A stretch of 64,000 bases of DNA from contig NZ_WIQK01000001.1 of the NCBI RefSeq assembly GCF_015732155.1, positions 1,374,001 to 1,438,000 on the forward strand, written 5' to 3'. Each line of letters starts with the position of its first letter. Position 1 is the stretch's first letter. The translations under genes and the position numbers were made by a program. A model generated the notes under the pieces. It was given only the letters and a program-made list of their open reading frames with translations, was not told the DNA's origin and did not search any database. The DNA is from Pectinatus sottacetonis (lineage in GTDB: Bacteria > Bacillota > Negativicutes > Selenomonadales > Selenomonadaceae). Below are positions 19,445-28,318 of this stretch, one piece after another.

Positions 19445-21076
19445 TCAGCATACGTATTGAATACCTAATTGTTCGGCAATGGCCTTGTCGGTTGATACCA
19501 ATGCATCGCTGCGTCCTACAGGTAAAGAGCTGTTACCAATAGGTGCCATAAGTTTACGTAGTTCTTTATCAAAAGTAAGGACATAATCAACAATTTTCTG
19601 TGCACCGCGGTCTACATCAAGGCGTTTCACGAGACGAGGGTCCTGAGTGCAGATGCCTGTTGGGCATTTGCCGGTATTGCAAGCATTGCAGCGTCCGTGT
19701 TCATTGCCTACACAGCCTAATAGTTGAGTAAGCAGTCTGCCGATAAATACACCGTTAGCACCGAGGCAGATCATTTTGAAAGCATCGGCAGCGGCATTAC
19801 CGGTCATGCCAATACCTCCGCCTCCATAGAGAGGAATTTGTCCCTGCAGGCCTTGTCTTACAGCAGCAAGATAACAATCACGAATTTTAGATACAATCGG
19901 ATGGCCTGTATGATCAAGAGAGATTTCATTAGCGGCCCCAGTACCTCCTTGTATTCCGTCAATAAAGAAGCCACCGCATATCTGATAGGGATCACGTAGC
20001 AAATTATTGTAAACGGATACGGATGTTGCAGAGGCAGCACATTTTATAGCAACAGGGACTCTAAAGCCAAAAGCAGCATTTAATGATAAGTGCATTTTTT
20101 GGACAGATTCTTCTATGGAGTATAGTCCCTGGTGATTTGGCGGAGAGGACAGGGTGGCTTTAGGAACGCCGCGGATGGCTTGTACGTGTTCAGCTACTTT
20201 GGCTGCCTGTAGTAACCCTCCATCGCCTGGTTTTGCTCCTTGCCCAATTTTTATGAGGACACCGGCAGGGTCTACTTTCATTTTAGGCAGGGCTTTTATT
20301 ATTCTGTTCCAACCAAAATGTCCAGAAGCAATTTGCAGTATCATGTATTTAAGCTGTTCCGATTCCAGTAATTTGCTGGGCATGCCGCCTTCACCAGAAC
20401 TCATGCGGACTGGAAGACCACATTTTTCATTAAGATAAGCTGTAGCCATGGCAACAGCTTCCCAGGCGCGTGTGGATAAAGCTCCAATTGACATATCAGA
20501 AAAGATGAGCGGGTATATCCAGCGTACGGGAGGTGCCTTGTGGGCCATTGTTAGTTTACCGTCCTTTAGCGTAAAAGGAAGGGATTTAGCAGGCAGTACA
20601 CGGCCAAAAGGAGCTCTGATATCAAAAGTATGCCGCTGCGAATCAAGTGCGGGGTCAGTCATTTGACTGATACGTCCGACGATTATATGATCAAGTGTGC
20701 GTTGTGCATTAAGATTAGTTCTGCCGCCGCGTTTTATAGGGCCATCGTCGCGTGATAATAATGTCTGGCGATTGTCATAATTCCGTACAGGCTTGATAGC
20801 ATTATTGGGGCATACTTTTTCGCACATACCACAGCCGATACAAGCATTGGCAATATTTTTAACCTGTTTTATTACTGGTATAGTTTTATGCGAATGTAAA
20901 GGATTTGGTTTTATATCTTCAGAATAAATTTTATCGACACGCATGACCCCGGCTTGTATGGCTCCTATTGTACAGGTGGAGATACAGCTGCCGCACATTG
21001 TACAGCGTTCAGCAATATATTCAATATTCCATTTTAAATCGGCTTTACCAATATCCTGTATTTTTATTGCTTCCAT
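19445..21076 (-). CDS. Glutamate synthase central FMN-binding subunit with N-terminal ferredoxin domain
   Basis: A 543-residue protein. The N-terminal ~100 residues carry two 4Fe-4S motifs (CTMCGSCISTC and CIGCGMCEKVC). The rest is the FMN/3Fe-4S alpha/beta barrel that makes glutamate from 2-oxoglutarate and ammonia: SGEGGMPS, LIKIGQGAKPGDGG, GGTGAANEISLDH and a cysteine-rich CNACNTGKCPTGICTQDP near the end. It starts at ATG 21076 behind GGAGGTG and overlaps the glutaminase-subunit gene by 13 bases. Together with its neighbours it forms one complete GOGAT distributed over three polypeptides. Confidence 0.93.
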   Translation of the reverse strand: MEAIKIQDIGKADLKWNIEYIAERCTMCGSCISTCTIGAIQAGVMRVDKIYSEDIKPNPLHSHKTIPVIKQVKNIANACIGCGMCEKVCPNNAIKPVRNYDNRQTLLSRDDGPIKRGGRTNLNAQRTLDHIIVGRISQMTDPALDSQRHTFDIRAPFGRVLPAKSLPFTLKDGKLTMAHKAPPVRWIYPLIFSDMSIGALSTRAWEAVAMATAYLNEKCGLPVRMSSGEGGMPSKLLESEQLKYMILQIASGHFGWNRIIKALPKMKVDPAGVLIKIGQGAKPGDGGLLQAAKVAEHVQAIRGVPKATLSSPPNHQGLYSIEESVQKMHLSLNAAFGFRVPVAIKCAASATSVSVYNNLLRDPYQICGGFFIDGIQGGTGAANEISLDHTGHPIVSKIRDCYLAAVRQGLQGQIPLYGGGGIGMTGNAAADAFKMICLGANGVFIGRLLTQLLGCVGNEHGRCNACNTGKCPTGICTQDPRLVKRLDVDRGAQKIVDYVLTFDKELRKLMAPIGNSSLPVGRSDALVSTDKAIAEQLGIQYVC

Positions 21077-22170
21077 CTTTGCACCTCCAGATCATTGTCA
21101 ATAACAACTACTTCTCTTTCATTAGGATAAATATCTTTTGTCATATCACGATCAGGCATAATTTCGTTTAGACCGCAGACTTCTGAAGATATAGCAACCG
21201 TTGTATCAGTTCTTCCAACAACGACAGGACGAAGTTTTTTGGAATCACAGCAGGTAAGCATGCGGCCGTCAGGTAGGTTGGCAATGATAGTATTAGGGCC
21301 ATTTATTTCCAAATGCGCCAGAGATTGTCTAATGGCTTTTAATACATCTTTGTCTTCACGTTGTTCGATTTCGGCGAAAGGCAGGGGCGTAATAACATCC
21401 TTATAATATTTTATCGGCCATTTTAGTTCATGCAGTACATAATGAAGTGTATAAAGAAAATTTTGCGAATCAGATTCAAAACCAACATATCCTCGATGCA
21501 GAGATTTTTGAAATTCTTTATTTTTGGTATAAAATGTATTTTCACCATTAGCACAAAGTGTATAGCCTTGCAGAAAGAAAGGGTGAGCAGCATAACGCAC
21601 AATATCGTAATTGGTATTTTGACGGCATTGAACAACAATACTTTTTGCCATTAGGCAGCCATTATCATCCCAAAGTCTGAAATACGTTGCTATATCACGT
21701 GGATCACCAATTTCCTTGAGCGTCAGGACATCAGGCCAGAAGGAATATACATAGCCTTCATCGGCATTTTCCAGAATCTGACGTAATTTTAATCGGATAT
21801 CTAAAAGTAATTCTTCTTTTTCTGACATTGGTTTATCCCGATAATATTCAGGATAGTCATAATTTCGGAAAATGTAATATGGCATTGCTTTTATATCAAG
21901 CCCCGGCTGGTCATTTGGTACTGGAATCCATTCTGAAACCTGTTCAAAATTATGACTGTCCATAAAGTCTTCGACCATTTGTGCGCCGCGCTGCGTGCAA
22001 GCTAATGAAAGCAGTGGTTTATCTTTATATGGTGTAAAAATACCATATAAATCCTGCATAACCATGGCAAAACCGGAATTATCATGGCCTTCTTGCTGCG
22101 GCAGCATAAGATATAAAGCTTTTGATGGACTAAAAGCTACTTTACTTTTTATTGAACCTATTCTACACAT
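21064..22170 (-). CDS. Glutamate synthase glutamine amidotransferase (class II) subunit
   Basis: A 368-residue stand-alone Ntn-type glutaminase domain, which releases ammonia from glutamine. The chosen start gives Met-Cys2-Arg-Ile-Gly, so the catalytic N-terminal cysteine is exposed after Met removal. QQEGHDNSGFAMVM is the expected glutamine-site region. The frame stays open upstream to 22335, but that part contains a terminator hairpin and no ribosome site, so I treat it as untranslated leader. Two subunits that complete GOGAT follow with overlapping or close genes. Confidence 0.88.
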   Translation of the reverse strand: MCRIGSIKSKVAFSPSKALYLMLPQQEGHDNSGFAMVMQDLYGIFTPYKDKPLLSLACTQRGAQMVEDFMDSHNFEQVSEWIPVPNDQPGLDIKAMPYYIFRNYDYPEYYRDKPMSEKEELLLDIRLKLRQILENADEGYVYSFWPDVLTLKEIGDPRDIATYFRLWDDNGCLMAKSIVVQCRQNTNYDIVRYAAHPFFLQGYTLCANGENTFYTKNKEFQKSLHRGYVGFESDSQNFLYTLHYVLHELKWPIKYYKDVITPLPFAEIEQREDKDVLKAIRQSLAHLEINGPNTIIANLPDGRMLTCCDSKKLRPVVVGRTDTTVAISSEVCGLNEIMPDRDMTKDIYPNEREVVVIDNDLEVQRWKQ

Positions 22171-22234
22171 ATAGTTCGCCCCCAAATAATACACAATATC
22201 AATAGCATCAGGTAAGATATTAAATTTACAGACT

Positions 22235-22269
22235 AAAAAATCATATATTGGCAATAAACCAATATATGA
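22235..22269 (-). terminator. Attenuator-like terminator in the glutamate synthase leader
   Basis: On the minus strand TCATATATTGG pairs perfectly with CCAATATATGA (11 bp, 7-base loop) and is followed by six T residues. It lies ~115 bases after the predicted transcription start and 65 bases before the first gene. It would stop transcription unless prevented. The sensor is unknown. Confidence 0.75.
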
Positions 22270-22272
22270 TGC

Positions 22273-22290
22273 ATCAGCATCGATGCTGAT
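22273..22290. promoter_or_regulatory. Perfect 18-bp palindrome in the glutamate synthase leader
   Basis: ATCAGCATCGATGCTGAT is its own reverse complement and abuts the attenuator stem on its upstream side; a second palindrome TGATGCATCA (22267-22276) overlaps both. It may act as an alternative RNA fold with the terminator or as a protein-binding site. Confidence 0.5.
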
Positions 22291-22390
22291 TTGCTTGTCG
22301 CAATAAAAGGCATAAATTCCATTACCAAAAAACATATGTTGCTATATAATTATATAAAATGATTAAAATATGAATATAGACGCATATATA

Positions 22391-22419
22391 ATTATATTAA
22401 TGTATTCTTATACTGTCAA
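22391..22419 (-). promoter_or_regulatory. Promoter of the glutamate synthase operon
   Basis: On the minus strand TTGACA (22419-22414) and TATAAT (22396-22391) are both perfect, with a 17-base spacer. The transcript would start near 22384 and carry a ~214-base leader. The remaining gap to 22785 is very AT-rich with many TATAAT-like words and no gene that I can support. Confidence 0.85.
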
Positions 22420-22784
22420 TAAAAAAATTCCTATTTATCCGTAAAATATTGTATTCTTTAAGCATTTTGCTTAGAATAAGTATTTGTTAATATAAAAATA
22501 TATGTATAATATACATATATGGCATAAATATACATAAGAAAAACGAAACGTAATAAAAATAATATAATGTATAATTGTAATTATAATGGTGGATTATAAG
22601 TAAAAGAATATATATTTATAAAAAATATGTATTGAATTGTATTACAGTATACAAAATACCTATAAATAATAAAAAATATTATTTAATTTATATATTTTTA
22701 GTTATTTTGTATATTTTTACATTGGAAAGATTTCTTCATAATAAATAGGAAAATATATTATAAAAAATAGTAATCTTGTAAACA

Positions 22785-22822
22785 AAATACACTATAGCGT
22801 ATAAATATGCTATAGTGTATTT
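22785..22822 (-). terminator. Terminator after the M23 peptidase gene
   Basis: A perfect 14-bp stem (22785-22798 with 22809-22822, 10-base loop) lies 37 bases after the stop codon. On the minus strand it runs into TTTTGTTTAC. The stem ends are A/T-rich, so it may also work on the other strand. Confidence 0.75.
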
Positions 22823-22858
22823 GCTTTAGATAATAAGTTAATTTCCTATTTTTCCATA

Positions 22859-23773
22859 TTATAAATAACCAGCTGGATTTACAGGTCGACCGTTAATACG
22901 CACTTCATAGTGAACATGAGGTCCAGTACTGAATCCGGTACTGCCCATATAAGCGATGATTTGACCACGCTGTACATGTTGTCCTACTGATACGACAACA
23001 CTCGAGGCATGTCCGTAACGGGTCATTACTCCGTGTCCGTGGTTTATATCGACCATGTTTCCATAGCCACCGGAATTCCAGCCAGCTGCAGTTATTATTC
23101 CATCTGCAGTAGCTCGGATTGGTGTACCATAATTATTGGCGATGTCAATGCCTGGATGAAAGTCAGTGCCATTCCAGCGAAAACCATAAGGAGAGGTTAT
23201 TGTTCCTTTTGCAGGCCATCCTAGAGGAATAGTATAAGCTTTTTTAACGGCAGTTTCCTGCTCGTTGTGTTTTACCATAAGAGCTTGACGAAGATCTTCT
23301 AAATTTTTTTGGTGTACAGTCATTTGTTTTTGAATGTTGGAAAGAACTTCAGATAAGTTTTGTGTGTTGGGGGCTATCCATGGACCGCCTTGCCCACCTT
23401 TTCCTAATTTATCAACATTATCGGTTGGTTGAATATTTATGTTAGCAATGGATTTTAACTCATTTTCTGTAGAAGTCAGCTTATTCAAAGTATCTTGCAT
23501 TTTACTGGCTTTTTGTGCCAGATCAGTGAGCTGTTCTTGCTGGATTGTATTAGCCTTCTGTAGTTGCAAAATTGTTTGCTGGTTTACTTTATTAGAAAAA
23601 AAAGTATAGCCGGCAAAACAAAATCCTGCAAGCAATAACAATACAAGGATGATAAGGGAAACTAATCCATATTGCAAAAGTTTTGCGGTAAGATGGATAC
23701 TACGAGTGGTACTGCCATCACCAGAAATAATTTTTATTGTATAGTCATGGAACTTTTGGGTGTTGCTAGACAT
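22859..23773 (-). CDS. M23-family metallopeptidase, membrane-anchored
   Basis: A 304-residue protein with a cytoplasmic N-terminus of ~30 residues, one membrane segment (~32-55), a coiled-coil region (~58-170) and a C-terminal lysostaphin-type peptidase domain. The zinc ligands are visible in HPGIDIANNYG (HxxxD) and GPHVHYEV (HxH). It would cleave peptidoglycan cross-bridges or act as an activator of other hydrolases outside the membrane. GGAGG precedes the ATG. Single-gene unit with a terminator after it. Confidence 0.93.
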   Translation of the reverse strand: MSSNTQKFHDYTIKIISGDGSTTRSIHLTAKLLQYGLVSLIILVLLLLAGFCFAGYTFFSNKVNQQTILQLQKANTIQQEQLTDLAQKASKMQDTLNKLTSTENELKSIANINIQPTDNVDKLGKGGQGGPWIAPNTQNLSEVLSNIQKQMTVHQKNLEDLRQALMVKHNEQETAVKKAYTIPLGWPAKGTITSPYGFRWNGTDFHPGIDIANNYGTPIRATADGIITAAGWNSGGYGNMVDINHGHGVMTRYGHASSVVVSVGQHVQRGQIIAYMGSTGFSTGPHVHYEVRINGRPVNPAGYL

Positions 23774-24054
23774 TAGGAAAATCCTCCATGTATCAGAAGT
23801 TTACGATATAAAAATACGCAAACCTATATTTATATGAGTCTTTATAATATGGTTATAGATAAATTTTTATAGTTAACTAATGCAAAAATTGATTGATCAG
23901 ATAATTAAGCAGTCATTAAATCAGTAGTAATATCGCTGCGATTTTCCCAAAATTACCAGTAAAAGGCAGTAGTAAAGTTGTTCTGCCGGAGGCATATGAT
24001 ATTGCGGGAAATAGTAAGACAAAAAACAAAGAAAACACGAAAATAAACAGTGAA

Positions 24055-24891
24055 TTATGTTTCATCGTAGATACCTTTCAGTAAGGTTTCCTTTCGCAGG
24101 GAAAGACATTCACAGGACCGTTTATCTGGCAGACTGCGTATAGTATTGAGGATTATATTACCAATCATAGGTGCGTCATCATAAAATATGTCTTCCAATT
24201 CATCATGTGACCAAGATTTTCGTATACCTTCACCATAATTAACTACATAATACAATCCTGCATAGCAGGCACCTATTTCGCGTGCCAGATAAACTTCCGG
24301 ACAGATGCTTTGTCCCACTATATCTGCACGACCGTTTAGCATAGCAATTTCGGCAGGACTTTCAAAATGGCGACCGTCTGTATTGGCATATGTGCCACGA
24401 GTGAAAATACGTCCCTTAAAAAATTTTTTTGTTGTTTCAATAAGTGCTTTTCGTATTTGTGGGCAAAGTGCATCACGCATTACCAGTAGATACTTGCCTT
24501 CGAGTCCGACATCTTTACGAACAGATAAATCAAGATAATCATCAGGAATGAGAAAGTCGCGCGTGTCCAATAGTTTGTTTATTGTTCCCACGCCGCCTTC
24601 AGAGATAATCCTTTTTACGCCTGCTTCACGAAATATCCAGAATAATTGTCTTGAAGCATCAGCACGACTTACACCGCTGCGCCAGCCATGCATTTTACAG
24701 GTAAGTATTTTTTTAGCGGCAACTGAAAATAAACGCAGTTCAGATGATTGGCCGTAAGGTGTATCAAAAATCAGATTGTCAGCAAGAATATGCACATCTT
24801 CGTCAGTTGTATTTGCCGGGAAATTACTGGATAAGGTACCGGAACCGCCGATTATGGCAAATTCTGCTGAAGGAATGATTTTTTTAATCAA
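24055..24891 (-). CDS. MTAP/PNP-family nucleoside phosphorylase, probably in the futalosine pathway
   Basis: A 278-residue purine-nucleoside/MTA phosphorylase homologue. Family signs are AIIGGSGTL near the N-terminus (phosphate-site glycine loop), EAGVKRIISEGGVGTIN and VGQSICPEVYLAREIGACYAGL. It starts at a TTG 7 bases after GGAGGT and sits 42 bases after mqnC in the same orientation. In futalosine-type menaquinone synthesis a nucleosidase (MqnB or an MTAN) must remove the adenine or hypoxanthine base before MqnC acts, and no MqnB is visible here. I infer it may serve that step by phosphorolysis. Methylthioadenosine salvage is the alternative. Confidence 0.75.
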   Translation of the reverse strand: MIKKIIPSAEFAIIGGSGTLSSNFPANTTDEDVHILADNLIFDTPYGQSSELRLFSVAAKKILTCKMHGWRSGVSRADASRQLFWIFREAGVKRIISEGGVGTINKLLDTRDFLIPDDYLDLSVRKDVGLEGKYLLVMRDALCPQIRKALIETTKKFFKGRIFTRGTYANTDGRHFESPAEIAMLNGRADIVGQSICPEVYLAREIGACYAGLYYVVNYGEGIRKSWSHDELEDIFYDDAPMIGNIILNTIRSLPDKRSCECLSLRKETLLKGIYDET

Positions 24892-24932
24892 ATAATTTAC
24901 CTCCGTTTATATATAATAGATTTGTATAGTAG

Positions 24933-25964
24933 TCAATCATACATCTTTATGATATTGTAAGCTGTATCTCTCTGGGCGGGGATTTTGTCAGCTTTGCGTA
25001 TGAGGTCAGACATAGTATTTACTGACATTTGATGCGATGTTCCAGCAGCCTTGACAACATTTTCCTCCAGCATAATACTGCCAAGATCATCAGCACCGAA
25101 TGCCAGTGTCATTTGCCCTATGCTTTTGCCTTGCGTAACCCAAGAACCTTGAATATGGCTGATATTGTCAAAATAAAGACGTGACACGGCCAGTGTTTTT
25201 AAATAATCCCAGGAAGATGTCTTTTTACCGCCTAGTTTGGTGTTCCCTGGTTGAAAAGTCCACATAATAAAAGCACGGAACCCATTGGTTTCATCTTGCA
25301 GCTGGCGTATTTTTTGCATATGCTCAATGCGTTCCTCAATTGTTTCGCCTAGACCAAGTACCATTGTGGCTGTTGTTTTCATTCCGATCTTGTGGGCACA
25401 GCGCATAATATCAAGCCAGTCATTAGTCATTATTTTTTTAGGACTGACTATTTGTCGTACTCTGTCAACAAGAATTTCAGCTCCGCCGCCGGGAAGAGAG
25501 GAAAGTCCGGCATCTTGGAGCCGTTTTAATACTTCAGTGAAAGAATAGCCCGTGATATTACTGAAATGTAATATTTCCGTAGCGGTAAAGGAATGTATGA
25601 CAACGTCAAATTTCCTTTTTATGGCCCGGAGAACATCAATATAATATTGAAAATCTACATCAGGATGCAGTCCACCCTGCAGCATTATTTGTGTTCCACC
25701 AGCGTCAACTGTGGCTTGTACCTTTTTTAATATATCATCTATAGATAATAAATATGCACCTGGGTCGTTTTGCGGGCGGTAAAAAGCGCAAAAGTTACAT
25801 TCGTTTATGCAAATATTAGTATAATTAATATTCCTGTCAATTATAAAAGTTACGATATTATCAGGGTGCATTTGCCGGCGAATTTTATCAGCCTGCTGTC
25901 CTAAGGCCAGTATATCACCATTCTTTAATAGCGAGATGGCTTTCTTGTCAGATAATCTTTCCAT
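24933..25964 (-). CDS. mqnC: Cyclic dehypoxanthinyl futalosine synthase
   Basis: A radical-SAM enzyme of 343 residues, acting in the futalosine route to menaquinone by cyclising dehypoxanthinylfutalosine. The cluster motif is C52-x3-C56-x2-C59 in CINECNFCAFYRP. IMLQGGLHPD, HSFTATEI and LPGGGAEILVDRVR are hallmarks that separate MqnC from MqnE and CofH. AAGGAG lies 8 bases before the ATG. It ends a run of three homologous radical-SAM genes, with 16 bases between it and the one upstream. Confidence 0.93.
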   Translation of the reverse strand: MERLSDKKAISLLKNGDILALGQQADKIRRQMHPDNIVTFIIDRNINYTNICINECNFCAFYRPQNDPGAYLLSIDDILKKVQATVDAGGTQIMLQGGLHPDVDFQYYIDVLRAIKRKFDVVIHSFTATEILHFSNITGYSFTEVLKRLQDAGLSSLPGGGAEILVDRVRQIVSPKKIMTNDWLDIMRCAHKIGMKTTATMVLGLGETIEERIEHMQKIRQLQDETNGFRAFIMWTFQPGNTKLGGKKTSSWDYLKTLAVSRLYFDNISHIQGSWVTQGKSIGQMTLAFGADDLGSIMLEENVVKAAGTSHQMSVNTMSDLIRKADKIPAQRDTAYNIIKMYD

Positions 25965-25980
25965 AAAAAATACTCCTTAT

Positions 25981-27072
25981 TTAGTTTTTATTTACTGGAT
26001 TATATAAGGAATCACGTTCCACTGGAACATAGCCCGCCTGTTGAATTATGTGGGTGAGATCATCTTTTGTCATCATATTGCTTTCTTTAGCTCCGGCGGC
26101 ATGAATGATTTTTTCTTTGCCTACAGTACCATCTAAATCATCGGCACCAAAAACCAGGGATAATTGTGCTATTTCTTTAGTAAGCATTATCCAAAAAGCC
26201 TTAATGTGATCAATATTGTCAAGGATAAGGCGGGAAATAGCAATAAATTTAAGGTTTTCCCATGCGGTGACTGGCTTTATGATATAGTTTAAAGCTAATT
26301 TTGTATGCAGTGGATAAAAAGGAAAAGAGATAAAGGCATTAAATCCGTTAGTTTTGTCCTGAATATCGCGCAGCTTGAATAGATGGTGCAGGCGATGTTC
26401 TTTGGATTCGATATGTCCATATAATATAGAAGCATTAGTAGGTATTCCCATACTATGTGCTGTTTCTACAACATTTATCCATTCTGCGGAGGAAGCTTTT
26501 TCAGGGCAGATGATTTTTCTGATATTATCATCTAGGATTTCGGCACCCCCACCGGGAAGGGAAGACAGTCCGGCGGCTTTTAATTTTTGCAGGACTTGTC
26601 TTATAGAAAAGCTGCTGATTTTAGCGAAATAAGCAATTTCAACGGGTGTAAAAGCTTGTATATGGATTTGAGGAAGAATGTTTTTTATTGTTTGCAGTAC
26701 TTGAATATAATATTCAAAATTAATATCGGGATATAAGGAACTGACAACATGTATTTCTGTTAAATGGGGGTCATTATGCCAGGCAGCTTTGACCGATGCA
26801 GCAATATCCTTTAAAGATAATAGATAGCCTTTTTTACTGCCTGGTTTTACAGAAAAAGCACACAATGGGCATAATGCAGTACAGGTATTGCTTAGATTTA
26901 TGTGGTGATTAATATTGAAATATACGTCCTTTTTGCTGTGTCTTTCTTTTGCGGCCCTTGCCCACTGGGCTAGATCCAAGATAGAAGAATTGTTATAAAG
27001 CAGCATTGCCTCATCAAAGTTTAGGCGAGAGCCGTTTTCAGCTTTTTTTTCAGCAATAGTCAAATTGTTCAT
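25981..27072 (-). CDS. MqnE-like radical-SAM protein, diverged tandem copy
   Basis: A 363-residue homologue of aminofutalosine synthase. C64-x3-C68-x2-C71 (CTALCPLCAF) is intact. The shared segments AFTPVEIAYF, LPGGGAEILDDNIR and ILYGHIES are clear. The conserved GLHPD loop seen in both neighbours reads SSLYPD here, so a glycine and a histidine near the substrate site are changed. I chose ATG 27072 because GAGGT is 5 bases before it; the frame opens at 27084. It lies 18 bases after the other mqnE-like gene. Function may equal MqnE, or differ. Confidence 0.85.
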   Translation of the reverse strand: MNNLTIAEKKAENGSRLNFDEAMLLYNNSSILDLAQWARAAKERHSKKDVYFNINHHINLSNTCTALCPLCAFSVKPGSKKGYLLSLKDIAASVKAAWHNDPHLTEIHVVSSLYPDINFEYYIQVLQTIKNILPQIHIQAFTPVEIAYFAKISSFSIRQVLQKLKAAGLSSLPGGGAEILDDNIRKIICPEKASSAEWINVVETAHSMGIPTNASILYGHIESKEHRLHHLFKLRDIQDKTNGFNAFISFPFYPLHTKLALNYIIKPVTAWENLKFIAISRLILDNIDHIKAFWIMLTKEIAQLSLVFGADDLDGTVGKEKIIHAAGAKESNMMTKDDLTHIIQQAGYVPVERDSLYNPVNKN

Positions 27073-27090
27073 GGTGTACCTCACTTATCA

Positions 27091-28176
27091 TTAAAATGTA
27101 CGAATAATATTGAAGTTACAATCACATTCAGCAGGAATGCGTCCAGTTTCTTTTATTGTCCTTATTAATATATCTTTTGAAAGTGCTTTTTGTGAGCTGA
27201 CTCCGGCAGCATGCATGATTTTTTCATTACCGATAGTTCCATCAATATCATTTGCGCCGAACCCAAGTGCCAGCATAGCTATAGGAAGAGTCAACATTAC
27301 CCAGTATGCCTTTATGTTGTGGACATTGTCGAGCATAAGACGACTGATCGCCATCGTTTTTAAGTCATCCCAGACACTGGTTCGTGTTATGCTTTTTTCC
27401 AAGGCAGTATTATGAGGCTGGAAAGGAAAGCAGATAAAAGTCTGTAGGCCGCCAGTTTCATCCTGTAAATTGCGTAGTGTGATTAAATGATTTATGCGTT
27501 GCTCTATAGTTTCTATGTGACCATAAAGCATACTGGCATTTGTTTTTATTCCCAATTTATGAGCAGTACGGGCTACTTCCAGCCATTCAGCGGAAGTGGC
27601 TTTATTAGGGCAGAGTTTTTGGCGTATATTGTCATCAAGAATTTCCGCGCCTCCTCCGGGCATTGCTTCCAGTCCGGCAGCAATAAGCTCAGTTAAAACT
27701 TCCCGTATAGATTTACCGCTGATTTTTACAAAATGCATGATTTCTACACCGGTAAAGCCTTTTAAATGTAATGCAGGAAAAGTTTTTTTGATAGTTTTTA
27801 CTATATCCAGATAATATTCGTAAGGCCAGTCAGGATGCAGTCCGCTGACAATATGAAGGTTTTTCATAGCGGGATTTTGTGCAGCTTTATCTATCATAGC
27901 AATAACAGCCTGTTTAGTGAGGGCATAAGCATTTTTGCTGCCTTTTTTACAACCAAAAGCGCAAAATTTACATTGTCCGACACAAATATTAGTTAAGTTT
28001 ACATGGAGATTTATATTGTAGTATACATAATCGCCGCTTATTTTTTTTCGCATGGTATCAGCAAGATACCCAATTCTGGCTAGATCATTAGAAGCATAAA
28101 GTGCTAAGCCGTCTTCTTTTGTCAATCGTACGTTATTTAATAGTTTGTTTTCTATTTTATCTAAGGTATTACTCAA
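27091..28176 (-). CDS. mqnE: Aminofutalosine synthase (MqnE)
   Basis: A radical-SAM enzyme that joins 3-[(1-carboxyvinyl)oxy]benzoate to SAM-derived adenosine in the futalosine pathway. It has 361 residues. The motif C65-x3-C69-x2-C72 lies in CVGQCKFCAF, and HIVSGLHPDW and LPGGGAEIL-type (MPGGGAEILDD) segments follow. It is the more canonical of the two tandem copies. The start is a TTG at 28176 with AGAGGAG 9 bases upstream; the frame itself opens at 28236 without a ribosome site. It heads the mqnE-copy-mqnC-phosphorylase gene run. Confidence 0.9.
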   Translation of the reverse strand: MSNTLDKIENKLLNNVRLTKEDGLALYASNDLARIGYLADTMRKKISGDYVYYNINLHVNLTNICVGQCKFCAFGCKKGSKNAYALTKQAVIAMIDKAAQNPAMKNLHIVSGLHPDWPYEYYLDIVKTIKKTFPALHLKGFTGVEIMHFVKISGKSIREVLTELIAAGLEAMPGGGAEILDDNIRQKLCPNKATSAEWLEVARTAHKLGIKTNASMLYGHIETIEQRINHLITLRNLQDETGGLQTFICFPFQPHNTALEKSITRTSVWDDLKTMAISRLMLDNVHNIKAYWVMLTLPIAMLALGFGANDIDGTIGNEKIMHAAGVSSQKALSKDILIRTIKETGRIPAECDCNFNIIRTF

Positions 28177-28318
28177 AATATAGTACTCCTCTAAAAAAAT
28201 TACTAAAGGATCTAAGTATTGCCCTACTATATGCATATAATAATGAAATTAGGTGGCATGAATGTGAATATATCATGATTCTTTATGCTGAGCGGCAGAT
28301 AAATCCTTAAGTTTTAAA

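Noticed and set aside
22171-22335. In-frame N-terminal extension of the glutaminase subunit of glutamate synthase
   Set aside because: No ribosome site, contains a terminator hairpin, and would bury the catalytic Cys that follows the Met at 22170. A cleaved propeptide, as in some GltB proteins, cannot be fully excluded.
24305-24757. Plus-strand ORFs opposite the phosphorylase gene
   Set aside because: Antisense shadows of a well-supported gene with family motifs on the minus strand.
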